A stretch of 64,000 bases of DNA, from the NCBI GenBank assembly GCA_032173965.1, contig CM063289.1, positions 26,251,690 through 26,315,689 of the forward strand, written 5' to 3'. Source of the stretch: Sitta carolinensis (taxonomy: Eukaryota > Chordata > Aves > Passeriformes > Sittidae). Each line of letters opens with the position of its first letter. Position 1 is the stretch's first letter. The position numbers were made by a program, and so were the translations under genes. Shown piece by piece: positions 12,657 through 24,700 of the stretch. The notes below the pieces were generated by a model. It did not search any database. It was not told where the DNA came from and saw only the letters and a program-made list of their open reading frames with translations.

Positions 12657-13392
12657 AAGTCACCCCCCTCCCTTCTCACAGCAAGGCCCTGCAATGCCAC
12701 CTACACAGAGGGTAATGGTGCTGGCACACAAATTTCTGGGCTGTCCCACTGAAGAGCTCAGCATGAAGAGGTACAGGTAATTTAAGAGTTCAGATTGCAG
12801 TTCCTGCAGGCTGATAGAAACCTGCTCAAAGCAAACCTCCTCAACGATCTGAAAGCTCCTGACAGCCACACTGCTGGAGTGCTGCTGGGCTGGGGTCTGC
12901 ACATCCCTGCCTGATGGCCCCTGAAAGGCTCCATCAGCTGCAGTCACACAACCACCAGCTCACAGACAAGCTGGGAACGACCACTGAGCCAGGTTTCAGT
13001 AAGGGAACACATCACTTCATCACCCAGAATCTCCACAGTTCTCCATTACATTTTTTTAAACCTTTGAGGGAATTCTGTCCAATCAACAAAAAAAAAAAAA
13101 TGGCAGTAAATTGAAGACTGTTCCAAGCCAGCATTCATTTAGACACCTTAAAATAAATCACCAACACCCCCAACTTGCCAACACTGTGGGAACCAGTGCA
13201 TAATAAGATCCACAAAAATAGGTTAGACATGAGGGACATTGTTAGTTGTTGCTGTGTTAGTGAATCACGGCAAAATCAGGTCACGTTGCCCATGAGAGGA
13301 AGGCTACAGACAGCCTTTCACACTGAGCCTGTTGTGGTCAATAATTAACCATAGCAAAAAGCTATATAGTCAACATTTTCTATACAGTCAAT

Positions 13393-13398
13393 TTTATT
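13393..13398 (-). terminator. TMEM59: Distal TMEM59 polyadenylation signal
   Basis: Minus-strand AATAAA about 780 bases after the TMEM59 stop. The AT-rich, low-CpG sequence between stop and signal is typical of a 3' UTR. Confidence 0.6.
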
Positions 13399-14068
13399 TG
13401 TCTGCTCTCATTTCTCAGGAATCAACTTGTTTCTGTAAATGAAGTTACAAGACCAGAATAGTTAATCAAGAACAGAAAGTAGAAGTTTCAGAAAACACAA
13501 GTGCTAACTTTACAAGCATTTTAAGACTTAAAGGCTAAAGTCTGACAAAATAACTGACCATGTAATGTTCTACATGTGAAGGGATATGTCCGTAAACTTT
13601 AACAAGTTTCCATCTTTCACAAGCTGAGTTCTAGCTTACAGTACCTCATGAAAGTTTTCCACCTTGAATATTGCCACACTGTAGAAAAAATAGATTTCTG
13701 TTTCTGAACATAGGGTTGTTTGTGCATGGACATTAACAAGTACAAAAAAATTCAGCAGATAATTTTATAATATTTTCTCTTAACTACAACAGAAAGTGCA
13801 ACACTAGAAAGGCATCTCCTGCCCACTTAAAATGTCTTATACCTTTACAAAGCTAATTCTGACTGTACACATTACATCCTAAAACACACAAATAAGTTTC
13901 AAAGTGTCCTGGCGGAAGTATGGAAAGCATGCTTACAACTTTTGTAAGCAAAAAGACACAATAGCAAACACCAGTGAAAAGTGATTATGCCTGGAAACAA
14001 ACAAATTCATGTCTGAATCTTCTCTACTAGCTGAAAACAAAATCCCATGACATTGTTGATTCTGCAAC

Positions 14069-14074
14069 TTTATT
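14069..14074 (-). terminator. TMEM59: Proximal TMEM59 polyadenylation signal
   Basis: A minus-strand AATAAA about 100 bases after the stop. Together with the distal signal it could give short and long 3' UTRs. Confidence 0.5.
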
Positions 14075-14175
14075 TGCATTTAAAGACTGGCTGCTAAGCT
14101 TCTTGTCTGAAGAACCACCACAATCATTCAGGAGTTTCTAGCTCTGTTAGAATTAGTCTATCAGATCCAACGGAT

Positions 14176-17100
14176 TTAAATTGCAGATTGATCCAGATTG
14201 ACTTTTGTAGGAAGAGGTCCTGCTTCTTCATGTTCCTCAGTCTTGCATCTAACCACGACAAGTGCAGAGGATGGGTATTTGTTGAGTTTTTGCTCATTCA
14301 TGTATTCCAAATCTCCATAGATGCTCAGCTTCTGAAACATTTAAACAAGGTATTTTAAGACAAAGTCTCTCCACATTGTGAATAAAATTAATTTCATGAT
14401 GCAGCTGATTCCAGGTTCTGATGGCTGTAGCCCTGCAATGCAAGGCTTTCTGTAACAGCTGAAATTCATAGCTAGAACTAGACTTGTATCCAGAAGAAAT
14501 GCACGAAATCTGCCAGAACAAGGGTGGATGCAGGGTTTGTGTAACACTCCTTTGGTGTGCAACCACTGAGTCAGGACTCCCTGGGCACGGGAGAGTGCCT
14601 GTTCCCCTGGATGAGACTCTGCACTCATCAGTAACTGTGCTGGCACTGTGTTCTCACTACTGATGCTCCTGCACTAAACCCATCCTGGGTCCCCCCTACC
14701 ACCCAACCCTTGGAATAGCAGAATGCCCAGAGAAACGAGAATCAGCCTCCATTTGTTCAGAGCAATCTGAAGGTTGTTGAGAGTATAGCACTACAAACCA
14801 AAAGACATCATGTCTGAGTAAGGCTCAGAGCTCCTGTAAGCCACAGGAATGAGCAAGAATGCTCAGCTACAAACCCACCATTTAAATAAACAAAATTGGT
14901 TTGCCATCCACAGCCACAAAGTAAAAAAAAAAACCTCAACTGAACCTCACCCAAATATTTCTTAATCTCTAGACAGCTGTAACATAAAAGCAATATAATG
15001 AATAAATTGCAAATACTGTAGTTCTGAAATGCAGTACCTCAGATGGAACATACTGCTCCACAGCTGTAGCTACAGTTGCACAACAAATCCAGAGCAGCAC
15101 CAACACTGACAGGACGAGTGTAGTGGTTAAAATCCAACTGGAATTTCTGAAATGAGAAGAATGTTTGTAGATTTTGTAGACTGAATACAAGACAATTGAC
15201 CTCTAAAAAGGTTGGCTCATTTCTGACTGCCTTTCCTGCCAATTCATTAGCCTCTGGCTCTTCCAGCTACACAGCCCACTGCAGACTCCTGGGTAATCTA
15301 ATGCCTGTTTGATATCACAAAAAGACTTGCTGGATTCTGTTATGAGGCTCTAAGAATCCTCCTGTTTACAGATCTAAAACCAGATTTTTTTCTGTTATGC
15401 ACCTGCAGGGCAACTCACTGATCCTTCATGTGTGAACTTTTAAGGAGAAAGCAGAAAAGCTTTAATAAATACATACTGAGTATTTTCAGCCTGGAAACCA
15501 GACTCACCAGTGTGCGATATAACAATCCCAAAACAAAGTGCTTTGCCCTAGAACACATCCAGAGCTAATGAACAGGCAAAACACAGTATTGATTAAACAG
15601 TTCCCAGAACACACTCGAAAAACAGTGCAGGAAATTATCAATATGCTGTTCACTTGAAATGGAAAGGAAAAATCAAAGTTGGCAGCACAGCCTGCAGAAA
15701 ACACGGGGCCAGCACAGCAAAGCAGCCCTAACGGTCACATACAAAACTGTGATGCTGTGCATCCTGAGCCTACAGACTTGGAGAGCTTGAGACCTGCCAG
15801 AGTGCTGCACAGAGAGGACAGGCCTGCCCCTCCCCAGAGGGCACAGCCACCCCACACACGTACATGGAGAGACACTTGAAGAAGCTGTCGTTCACGCGCT
15901 CCTCGAAGAGCCCCCGGAACGTCGGCGAGCTGCCCGGGCGTGCGTCTGCTGAGGCACAACAGCACAGACAGATCAGGAGAGCAAGGCAAGGCAGAGCCCC
16001 CAGAACACCCAGACCCCACACACTTGGTCTGGGCACACAGCCCCAGCTTGCAGGTTTCCATTTCCAGCAGAGCTGGGTTTCTACCACACTCTGCCAAGCG
16101 TGCGCAGTGCGCTAGGCACAGTAAATAATTATACTGCAGCCTTCTAAAAATTTGCCTTCATATGCCACCTGTAATGTCATTTTTAAAATTTGCACTACAG
16201 GGAACATTTGAATTCACTCTTCCAAAGCACCAAGAACAACTTACAGGCTGTTTTACTCAGCAACAAGGATCCTTTTGTATCTCCAGTTTCCTGATCAAGC
16301 TGTGGAACATACTGCACTTCTGGCTTTGACTAAAACAAAATAAGGAGTTAGGAGATCATGCTAGAAAGCTTTCACTGATTTTGATATTTACATTTTCAGA
16401 ACTAATACAAAAATTTACCTTAAGACTTGCTCCATTCTTTTAAGTTTGAATTTTAAAAGGGCCCTAAAGGCAGTTTTTTTAGGCAGCCCTAAATATTAGG
16501 AAAAACTAAACACTTTTGATGGTGCTCTACAGTTTTTTCCCTGGCTGGAAGGAGCAGAGTTGAAGTCAGCAGCCAGGACACCTTAATCTCAATGAAAAAA
16601 TGAAGCACCTGGAATATGACAATTTTGCCATCATCTGCTTGAAGGTAGAAAGTCCATGAGGATGTTATGAAGCTCTGAGCTGAGTCCATCATGTCACTCC
16701 AGAACGATCTCACCAGTGTCAGAGGAAAGAGGAGATGAATTCTTGGCATCAGGGACATTAACTGCAAGCACAACATTAACACTTTTTCCATTTGTTTTTA
16801 TAGGAAAAGAACAGAAGTTATGCTCTTGCTCACCCCTCACCTCATGTGTAGATTTCAGTCCTTAGGAAGAATTATATTCCATTTGAAGAAATTTAAAAAC
16901 GAGAACACACACACTGAACAGAAACAAGTAGGTGGTATTTGAAAAACATGTCACCTACTTACTTGCTCTTGCCTTAACTCAGCAAATGGCAACTGGTTCT
17001 GGCATCCAAGATGGCAAGCATATTGTTCATCAGATTGGGAGTATGCTTCAGTACAGGCTGCAAGGGAGAAGTTCCCCAAATGAGATGATAAATTCTGCAT

Positions 17101-20100
17101 TTTAGTTAAGAAAACATTCTCAGGATGAGTTGGATCAGAAACAAAGCAGCAGTTGACAATCCCATTTGCAGGGGAAGATATGGCAATCCCAGGGTAGCAT
17201 TTGCTCTGAGGTCTAATGACAGAATCAGAGCTTCAACAGAGCAGGGAGTTGAAATCTGGTTTCAGTCAGAGCAAACGACCACCGGTGTTACCCTGGCTGA
17301 GCTCAGGGATGCAAGTTCTCATTGATCCTCCCACCACCACTACAGCTTTCCTCTACATATCACATAAAACATCAGAGAACAGAGATGGAATCCTGAAGAG
17401 AACAGAGGGACCATCAGTCCTCTAAATCCCTTTGAGGTAACAGCAGAAGCCATGGTATCACAGGAAAATCAAAGGAGCATTTCCTGCTAATACAGAAACT
17501 GCACTGAAAGTACTACAGAATAATTTCTTATGAAAAATGAAGCTAACTCTTTGTTTTAGAGAGAGCTTCTATTAATTGCTCACTAGAGATCATAAAGACC
17601 AAGAAATCTGAATCACTTGGAGAGAATAATTTAGTTTATTCTGCCCATGGACAAACCAGGCAGATGATACACAGGCACAGCTCTCCTGCGCAATTCTAAA
17701 GCTTAGGTGGACAGTGTTGCAGCAGTATCTGAACTACAGAATCAAACCAAAAAGCAACACAGAGGACAGCAGCCCTCCCAGTTTATCAGAGGAACTAATG
17801 GACCACCCTAAGGACTAAGAAGCTGGCAGGAAGCATGGCAGCAGCAGCTAAACATTTGAGTGTTGAGCTCATGGCACCTGAGCAGCCATTCCACGCTGCA
17901 ACTGCCACCGAGTCAGCGTGTGCAGGAAGCACCAGAGACAGAAGTGAGCAGAGCAGCCAAGATGGATCTGCCAAGCACAGAACACTCACTCAGGGCACCC
18001 ACCAGCAGACTACTGAACATAAGCCAGCAAAGACAACAGCCCCAGAAAGGAGTTAAACCAGAAATAAGCAACTGTTCCATTACTCTACATGTGCTCTATT
18101 GCTGCACTACCCTGCTTTATGGCACTCTTTCGTGTGTGGTTTGACAACTACACTGACAGGCTGTATCACAGCTACAGTGTGACAGACTGGAGCATTACCA
18201 TTGCTGGAGGACTTACTGCACTTCTGTAACACATCAGCATCTCTGCATGCCAGGCTTCCTGCTTCCCCACCTGAGCTGGCCACAAGCTCTCTTGCTTTCA
18301 GGAGCTACTGAGAGGACAAAAGCCTCCCCTGAGCGCTGGTCTGGAGCTTAATTGTATTGGTAGTAAAGGTGGAGAGTTCCTACCTTTCCTTTTGAATAAA
18401 GTTGTCAATCAGCTTCCTCAACACTATTGGAAGAAAGCTCTACACAGTTCCAAACCCACTATTAATTGGCCTGTATCACAGACCATCCCTGGAGGGACAT
18501 GGTTTAGTGGTGGGCTTGGCAGTGCTGGGGGAACGGCTGGACTTGATGACCTTAAAGGTCTTCTCCAACTTAAATGATATATATTTCATCTTCACTGTTA
18601 AATCTTTGCTCTAACACATACAGCCTGAGAGAATAAGTAACCAGTACTTAAAGGCCTATTCCAAACAAAACGTGTCCCTCATTCCCAAGGGTTTAGCTGC
18701 AGGACAAAAAATCCTAGAATTTTTAGGATGTAGGCTAGACCACAAGTTAAAAGGCACATTAAGATCTGTGCTCTTGCTCCACTGCAAAATTCACTTCTAT
18801 ATACAAATTTATCAGGAATGGCAAATGGGACTGATTGTCACAGGGAATTATTAAAAGACAAGTGTTCATTTGCCTGGATTTCCCCCCAGGCATTTTGTTT
18901 TTTCTATGACAAACTGCTTACAGTAAAATGCAGTATTTCTAATTTATTTACAGAGACTGATGACACTTGAGAAATTCAAGAAAACAACAACGCAGAGGAG
19001 AAAGTTACAGAGAACAACTTTCCCATAAGAATTTTACATATATGTATATATACCCAGCTTTAAGAAGCTGTCAGAGAAACCCAAAGCAACTGAAAGAACG
19101 CCACCAATTCAACCCCACTTTCAGGCACCGCAGCCCTCCCGTCCAGCTGATGAGGTGCTGATGGGGCTCGAGGGGCTCACCAGAGTCACATTCCTGCTTG
19201 GTCCGGTTCAAATCGGCGCCGTCGTCCACGAACTGGCAGATGGAGAAGAGTCGGCAGCCGCGCTGGCAGGCGAACAGCTCCTCTTCCTGGGGAGGCACAA
19301 GGAAAGGCTTGCATCCCTCCAGCACGCAACAAATTGTCCGAAAACAAACTTTGTTTTGTTGTTTGGTTGGGTGGGTTTGTCCTCCTTCCCTCCACCAGAT
19401 GTACAGGGCAGCTCAAGGTGGAAGGGGGTGAACTGAAATGAAGCCGAGCCCAGCAGCACTAACGACCTGTGGATTTATTTGTAGTGGGAACAGCAAATGT
19501 TCTTTTGTGATTCCATGCTCACGACTCACAAGCAAAATGAATGTGCTTAGATTAACAACACTTAGAAAGTGTTGCGTTTGAAATTAAGAGGCAGTGCTGT
19601 AAAAGATTTATTGATGTTTAACCCTACAAAGAGTAGGAAATCTCCATACTCAGAACTTAAATGGTAAAACCCAGCAGGAAAGGACAGAAATCCTCTAATT
19701 TTGAAATAAGGTATCTTAACAGACTAATAACTCTCATCAGAGCTGCAACAGAACTATCAGGAAAAGAGATTATTTTCTGATGTCCTCCACAGCATCCTGG
19801 TTATCTGCCTACTCCACAAACACAAGCGTTTATTTATCATATTGAACTGAAGGGCAAAAACGCTTCCCCACTGCCAACTATTAAAATTAGACAAATATAG
19901 AAATCCTATACCTAGCATTTCTTCTGTCCACAGCTCCAGGGGGATGGATGTGACCTAAGGCCTCTGTCACAGGAGCGTCCCACTGACCACACCCTGCCAC
20001 TGACCCGTGAATCAGAGCTGCAAAGGCAGCTGCCACTCAAAGTGCACAGGTGCAAAACAGGCTCCGAATTCATTTAACGACGACCAAACACACCACACCT

Positions 20101-21484
20101 CTTGTACAACCTGTTGTAAACGACCTGGCCATTGTAAATGAGACCACGAGTTTTAAAGGCACAAGAGCAGAAAATCATGAATATAAACTAAAACTCAAAT
20201 CTAACACTGACAAGGTGGGTAGTGTTGTAGCAGGAAACCTTTTGTAATTTCATATCCAGATAAATGAACTGCACAGATACATTTCCATCAGTCTCAATGA
20301 AGTCTGTCTTATTTTCCACTCACGACTACAAAAAATTTCTTTCAACTCCGCCACCAGTTTTGTGACAAACACTACATGTAAAAGATGTAACTGCATTAGT
20401 GAACAGCTCCAACAATACATGACAAAATTCTTATTCAAAAAGTAAACTAACAAAATTTTAAAAAGCAACGAAAAATCACATAAATATCAGCCCTCCTTGA
20501 ACTTCAAAGGTCTCACTAGAGAAACAGGAGCAATACACCAAAACAAGCCTGAAGTATACATGAAAATTGACTCGTATTGCACACAATTCCCTGTTACTTC
20601 TTTCCAGCTACAAAATCCAACTGAATTCCACAGGGAAGCAGAAAAAGCCCTGTTACCTGATCCTGGCACTGCTCCACCTGCCTGCTGCCTTCCTGTGAAA
20701 TCCCAAATACGGGGTAAGAGTGTATTGCCAACAAAGAACAAGGAAATACGAGATTTTTTATTTTTTTTGAAATTTAAGCCCGTAGGTCAAAGGTGTGCAA
20801 AGCATGAACCAACGGCAAACTCTGGGGGATGAAATTAAATTCCTATCACACACAATTTCGGTATTTCATCATGAGATAAAAAATGCCCATGAAGGCTCTG
20901 ACGAGCTACTTGTTTGTCACCATTTATGCTTCATCCCTCAGCATGCAAGTGCCGCACTGGCGCCCTGACTCAGGATCTCTGCCCTGCCACGAACACAGCA
21001 CTGTTCCAGTGCCCAAAATATGGAGCAGCCCAAGCCAAATTACAGCTGCCTTTTTAGGAACGGAAAGGGAAAAAAGAGCAGCAAAACGCCCAAAACCCAC
21101 AAAAGCCCCAGCACCGACAAAGCCGTATTTGACAACAGCGCTTCAGTGGCAAGCGGCAGCCTACCCATCTATTTACATAACGAAGTATCTGTCTCTGGAG
21201 AAGGGACGGAGCTGCAGGGGACAGGGGCAAAGCCAGGGCCGTGCCAGCCCGGGGGGAAGCGGCGCAGGTGCGGGGAACGGCCCGCCCGTACCTTGGGGTA
21301 GGTGTGCAGGGGGTAGGTCAGCTGGCAGGCGCGGTGACACGACGCCGTGTTGCCCAGCACGGAGTCGAAGGCCTCGGAGGAGGAGGCGGCGGCGGGATCG
21401 GCGCCGAGGCGGCTCCCGCCTGGATGCCAGGAACAGCGGCAGGAGCAGGAGGAGGACGGACGGGCCTCCCCGCCGCACCGCCAT
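14176..21484 (-). CDS. TMEM59: TMEM59, transmembrane protein 59
   Basis: Eight exons on the minus strand: 21292-21484, 19181-19286, 16963-17057, 16609-16761, 16245-16329, 15864-15945, 15038-15146 and 14176-14331, about 325 residues against 323 in human. Order: signal peptide (core VLLLLLPLFLA), SEAFDSVLGNTASCHRACQL and further Cys-rich lumenal sequence (CQRGCRLFSICQ with VDDGADLNRTK), the conserved SFWSDMMDSAQSFITSSWTF, one membrane span (WILTTTLVLSVLVLLWICC), and a cytoplasmic tail. TMEM59 is a late endosome/lysosome type I protein known to alter Golgi glycosylation and to bind ATG16L1 through its tail; that tail motif (YGDLEYMNEQKL) is conserved here. Anomaly: the ATG and signal peptide are in one frame and SEAFDSV in the next, so exon 1 carries one base too many (or lacks two) around 21395-21435. 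Exon 6 has a CAGCAG acceptor. The ATG sits in a YY1-like site 308 bases from the divergent TCEANC2 start. Confidence 0.96.
18484..18578 (+). mobile_element. CR1 3'-end fragment
   Basis: About 95 bases match the last part of the CR1 consensus: CCATCCCTGGAGGGACATGG, TTTAGTGGTGGGCTTGGCAG, GGACTTGATGACCTTAAAGG and TCTTCTCCAACTTAAATGAT. The terminal octamer repeat is degraded. It lies in the TMEM59 intron between exons 2 and 3, antisense to the gene. Confidence 0.9.
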
Positions 21485-21487
21485 CTT
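21478..21487 (-). promoter_or_regulatory. TMEM59: YY1-like element over the TMEM59 start codon
   Basis: The minus strand reads AAGATGGCGG, the core of the YY1 consensus, and its ATG is the TMEM59 initiation codon. YY1 sites overlapping the start codon are frequent in short-5'UTR housekeeping genes. Confidence 0.6.
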
Positions 21488-21514
21488 CGCTCCTCCGCCC
21501 CAGCACCGGCAACC

Positions 21515-21524
21515 TCTCGCGAGA
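21515..21524. promoter_or_regulatory. TCTCGCGAGA palindromic promoter element
   Basis: This is an exact match to the 10-base palindrome known to be bound by BANP when unmethylated. It lies about 30 bases upstream of the TMEM59 ATG in the shared island. Confidence 0.75.
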
Positions 21525-21540
21525 TGTGCCGCTCGCGGAG

Positions 21541-21559
21541 CCTGCTGGGAGGTGTAGTC
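21541..21559 (-). promoter_or_regulatory. ZNF143-type element, copy 1
   Basis: The minus strand reads GACTACACCTCCCAGCAGG, matching the ACTACAnnTCCCAG core of the ZNF143/SBS motif enriched in bidirectional CpG-island promoters. Confidence 0.75.
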
Positions 21560-21658
21560 CGCGCCGCGGGGCGTCCCCGCCCACTCCGTAGAGCCTCGCC
21601 CCCGGCGGGAACTACCGTGCGGAAAGGGCGTGGCAGCCGCACACTCTCCCGCGCGAGG

Positions 21659-21677
21659 CCTGCTGGGAAATGTAGTC
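21659..21677 (-). promoter_or_regulatory. ZNF143-type element, copy 2
   Basis: The minus strand reads GACTACATTTCCCAGCAGG, a closer match to the ACTACATTTCCCAGCATGC consensus than copy 1. It lies about 115 bases upstream of the TCEANC2 ATG. Confidence 0.8.
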
Positions 21678-21792
21678 CGCACTGCGGGGTACCCCCGGCC
21701 ATCCCATAGGGCCTCGCCCCTGGTGGGAACTACCGGGCGGAAATGGCGGGGCCGCGGCGGCGGCTTCCGTGCGGGAGGGCGGCAGGCCGACC

Positions 21793-24700
21793 ATGGATCG
21801 GTTCGTGGTGCGCCGCGCCCGCAGCCCGCAGAGCCCCCGCCGGACCGCGCCCGGGCCCCGCGTCTGCCGGCAGGTCACCCTCGAGTCCCTCAAGGCAGGT
21901 CATCGGCGGGAGGGAGCGCGGGCACGGCCCGGCCCGGGCCCGGGCGGGGGAGCGGCGGTGCGGGAACAGCGGTTCTGCACCGAGATCTTTGCCGCGCTCA
22001 GGTGGGATGCGGACGGGGAAGTGCCTGTACAGGTGCAGAGGGCTCTGCTGCCCGGGAAGGGGCTCCATGGCGTGCGGCACACCATCCGGGGACAGCCCGG
22101 TGACACCGCCAGCCTCAGTATTTCCAGCTGGCCGTCATCCCAGCAAGGAAAACCCTTCAGTTAATTTCGTGGATTTCTTGTGTGAGACCTGCACGAGAGC
22201 TGAACCTCTCTTGGTCACCTGCTTGTAGAAACACAACGGCAAAACATTTGCTGCGCGAAGTTCATCGAGTGTGGCAAAAATCAAAAGAATTGTGCATAAA
22301 GCACTGCAGTTGTCTGACCACTGCTGGATAAGATTGCCTCACATCTAAAATATGAGACGTGCACTGTTTGCAGTCTGTTCTGTCAAGGTCCATGGCAAAA
22401 ACAGTGAAAAACACTGCAACTGTGCATTGTATTCAGGTGTGCATTCGTGTTCCCTAATGTTCTGTTTATCACCTTGCTGGCATTGTTTTACTTCTGAAGT
22501 CATTCTGAGCTGGATTCTAAGGATAATCAGCCACCTCCCTCTTGATCCTTTTCCTACTCTGAAACATTTATACAATGGATTCCTTAAATCCAGAACACTT
22601 CTAAGAGACATTAGCTGCATCCCCAGAGTTTGGCAGACCTGGGTGAAGCCTCTCACTTTGTTTCCTGGTTGCTTCAGTTTTGATTTGCAGGAGTTTTCTA
22701 ATTCCAAGCAAGTACCCATGATATATTCTGTGCCATGATCAATAATTCATGCATTGAAAACAGCCCCATTAGCTGAGATGAAGGTGGTGTCCTTATTTAT
22801 CATAACAATATTCCACTTTCCTAATGGGCTTTTCTCTTTCCCAGAGAGTTGTGGTTGTGGAAGACATAAAACGATGGAAGTCTATACTCGAGCTTCCTGG
22901 GCAACCAAAAGATAACCTGATGGAAGCTTTAGAGGAGCTGAAGAAGAAGATACCTTCTAAGGAAGTGTTACTTTCCACTAAAATAGGTACATCTGGTCTA
23001 TCTAAACTGTGAATATTAGGCTGTCTTGTGTCTGCTTGGCTTGTCAGTACACTAGAGATTAGTTTGGAAGCTTTTTAAGAAATGAGGAAATTGCTGCCAA
23101 TTAAATATTGTTGATACCAAGCCTGCAGTTTTCACAGCTTGTACTGAAAAAATCAGCTGTCCTCTGATCCCTCCCAGGCAATACTGCATCACTCCTTTTG
23201 TGTTAGGGTTTTGAAGAGCTCTCCTTGGTAACTCTGTGTTTTGTTGCTTCTCCTGCTGTCAGTGCTCATTTATCTGATTTGGCCGAATCCTCTGAAGGTG
23301 TGAGAAAATCTCCTCTCAGACTGGCCCGGAACTGCTTCCTGCATCCTCACACTGAGCAATCCCCAGCAGATGGGCAGCTCCGAGCAAATGGCACGGCCCG
23401 ATGCTTGCCTCTTCTCCACAGGACTTGGGGGAGGGATAACGTGCGACCACATGGTCCCTGCCCTTCCCGAACGGGGAGAGCATCCCGGCCTTTGTTTGCC
23501 ATCAGAGCAGCCGGATCGCTGTTCACAGAGCCCTGGAAAAGGAGCCGCGATCCGCCCCTTTCCCCATCTTTCTGATCTGTCCTTTCATTTGCCGTGCTCA
23601 GTTTATTCAGGCTTTTCCCGGGATTTTTCCCTATGCCTGCCTGAATAGCGCCGGCCTGGAAGAGCCACTGAAGCCTAACAGTGACATCTCCTGGCCGACA
23701 GCGCTCCTGGCCAGGGAAAAACACCCCGCTGGAAGCAGGAAGGTCCCTTTTGTCCCGTCGCAGGGGAAAGCCTCTTCTGCACGGCCAGACCCTCAATGGC
23801 AAAGATTCTGCTTGGAGTCACCGTGGTGTTCCCACGTGAAAACACTACAGCCATCACCAGCAACATCTACTTCCCTAAAGGGGTTCCCTTTAAGATAAAA
23901 ACCAGCACTTTTTGTAGGCCAAGCTTAAAAGCCTTCACCAGATCCAGGATTGATGTACAAAACTAGTGTAACCCTGTGTTAAGTAAATGTCGCTCCACAC
24001 CTTGGTGACCTGGGGAGGTGATTTTCACCATTCCTTGCTAATTTCTCCAGCTCTGTGCTTAAATCCTAGTCATTTTGTATTTATGTTTGCATCAGTGCTT
24101 TGGTTGTTTGCTGAGCCTGCCCGAGTTAAGGTGGTGTGTGGTCTGCTTTAGCAGGTAGGATCTGACTGGTGGCAGTTGTGTTTTTTGGCAGCTGCAGTAC
24201 CAAAGGAGCCGTTCCTGTTTTCCAGGTCACACCGTGAACAAGATGCGCAAACACCCTGATCCGGCCGTGTCCGGCCTGGCCAGGGACATCTACAGGGAGT
24301 GGAGAGCCTTCCTCAGGGAGCACTGCAACAGGCCCTCCATCGAGGTCAGGAGCGACCCCAAGACAGAGGCTTTCAGGAAGAAGGCTCGGAAGCTGCTCTG
24401 TGAAGCCCTGGAACTGGAGGTACAGTTCAGAGCCACTTGTCTGTGGCTCCAGAAATTCCTTCTTGTGGGAACAAGTTAAACCTTTTCCAGCCAGAGCTAC
24501 TGCCAAGCTGGTCCTGCCTGCAGAGTGGGCACAAGACCAGGATACCTGCTCCTATTTTGAGGGATTCACAGCACATCCCTATTTATATAAGTAATTTCGT
24601 TTGCAAGGTAGATAATGTTTTTTGGTTGTTAACCAAGTGAACCTGTTAATTGTAAGCAAGGTGTATTTGCTGTCATTTCCATAACTTGTCAACAGCTTAC

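Larger units (their letters stand above)
9290..13392. other. Intergenic spacer between LDLRAD1 and TMEM59
   Basis: No coding exon is recognised. It holds a CR1 tail at about 10838-11272 and a short tandem duplication at 12569-12656. Upstream untranslated sequence of LDLRAD1 probably lies just above 9289, but no CpG-rich promoter is visible there. Confidence 0.6.
21541..21751. repeat. Imperfect tandem duplication inside the bidirectional promoter
   Basis: Bases 21541-21633 and 21659-21751 align without gaps with 17 mismatches in 93 positions by hand count (about 82 percent identity) at an offset of 118. Both copies keep the ZNF143-type element, GCCTCGCCCC, GGGAACTACCG and the GGAAA boxes. Confidence 0.9.
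21240..22020. promoter_or_regulatory. CpG-island bidirectional promoter of TMEM59 and TCEANC2
   Basis: A dense GC- and CpG-rich segment covers exon 1 of both genes, whose start codons point away from each other 308 bases apart. No TATA box is seen. It holds a TCTCGCGAGA element (21515-21524), two ZNF143-type elements and a YY1-like site, all common in housekeeping CpG-island promoters. Part of the island (21541-21633 and 21659-21751) is a tandem duplication. Confidence 0.88.

Noticed and set aside
14294..14646. Minus-strand frame with HCRATAIRTWNQLHHEI, recalling a retrotransposon polymerase C-terminus
   Set aside because: The resemblance is a few residues only, with no flanking repeat consensus, and it lies just upstream of TMEM59 exon 8 on the same strand. 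Too weak to annotate.
20883..21557. A 224-codon plus-strand frame across TMEM59 exon 1
   Set aside because: Antisense to a certain exon inside a CpG island. The Arg-rich product is what such islands give by chance.
23225..23866. Moderately CpG-rich part of TCEANC2 intron 2 with open frames on both strands
   Set aside because: No domain, no conserved splice borders, and the four known exons already give the full 208-residue protein.
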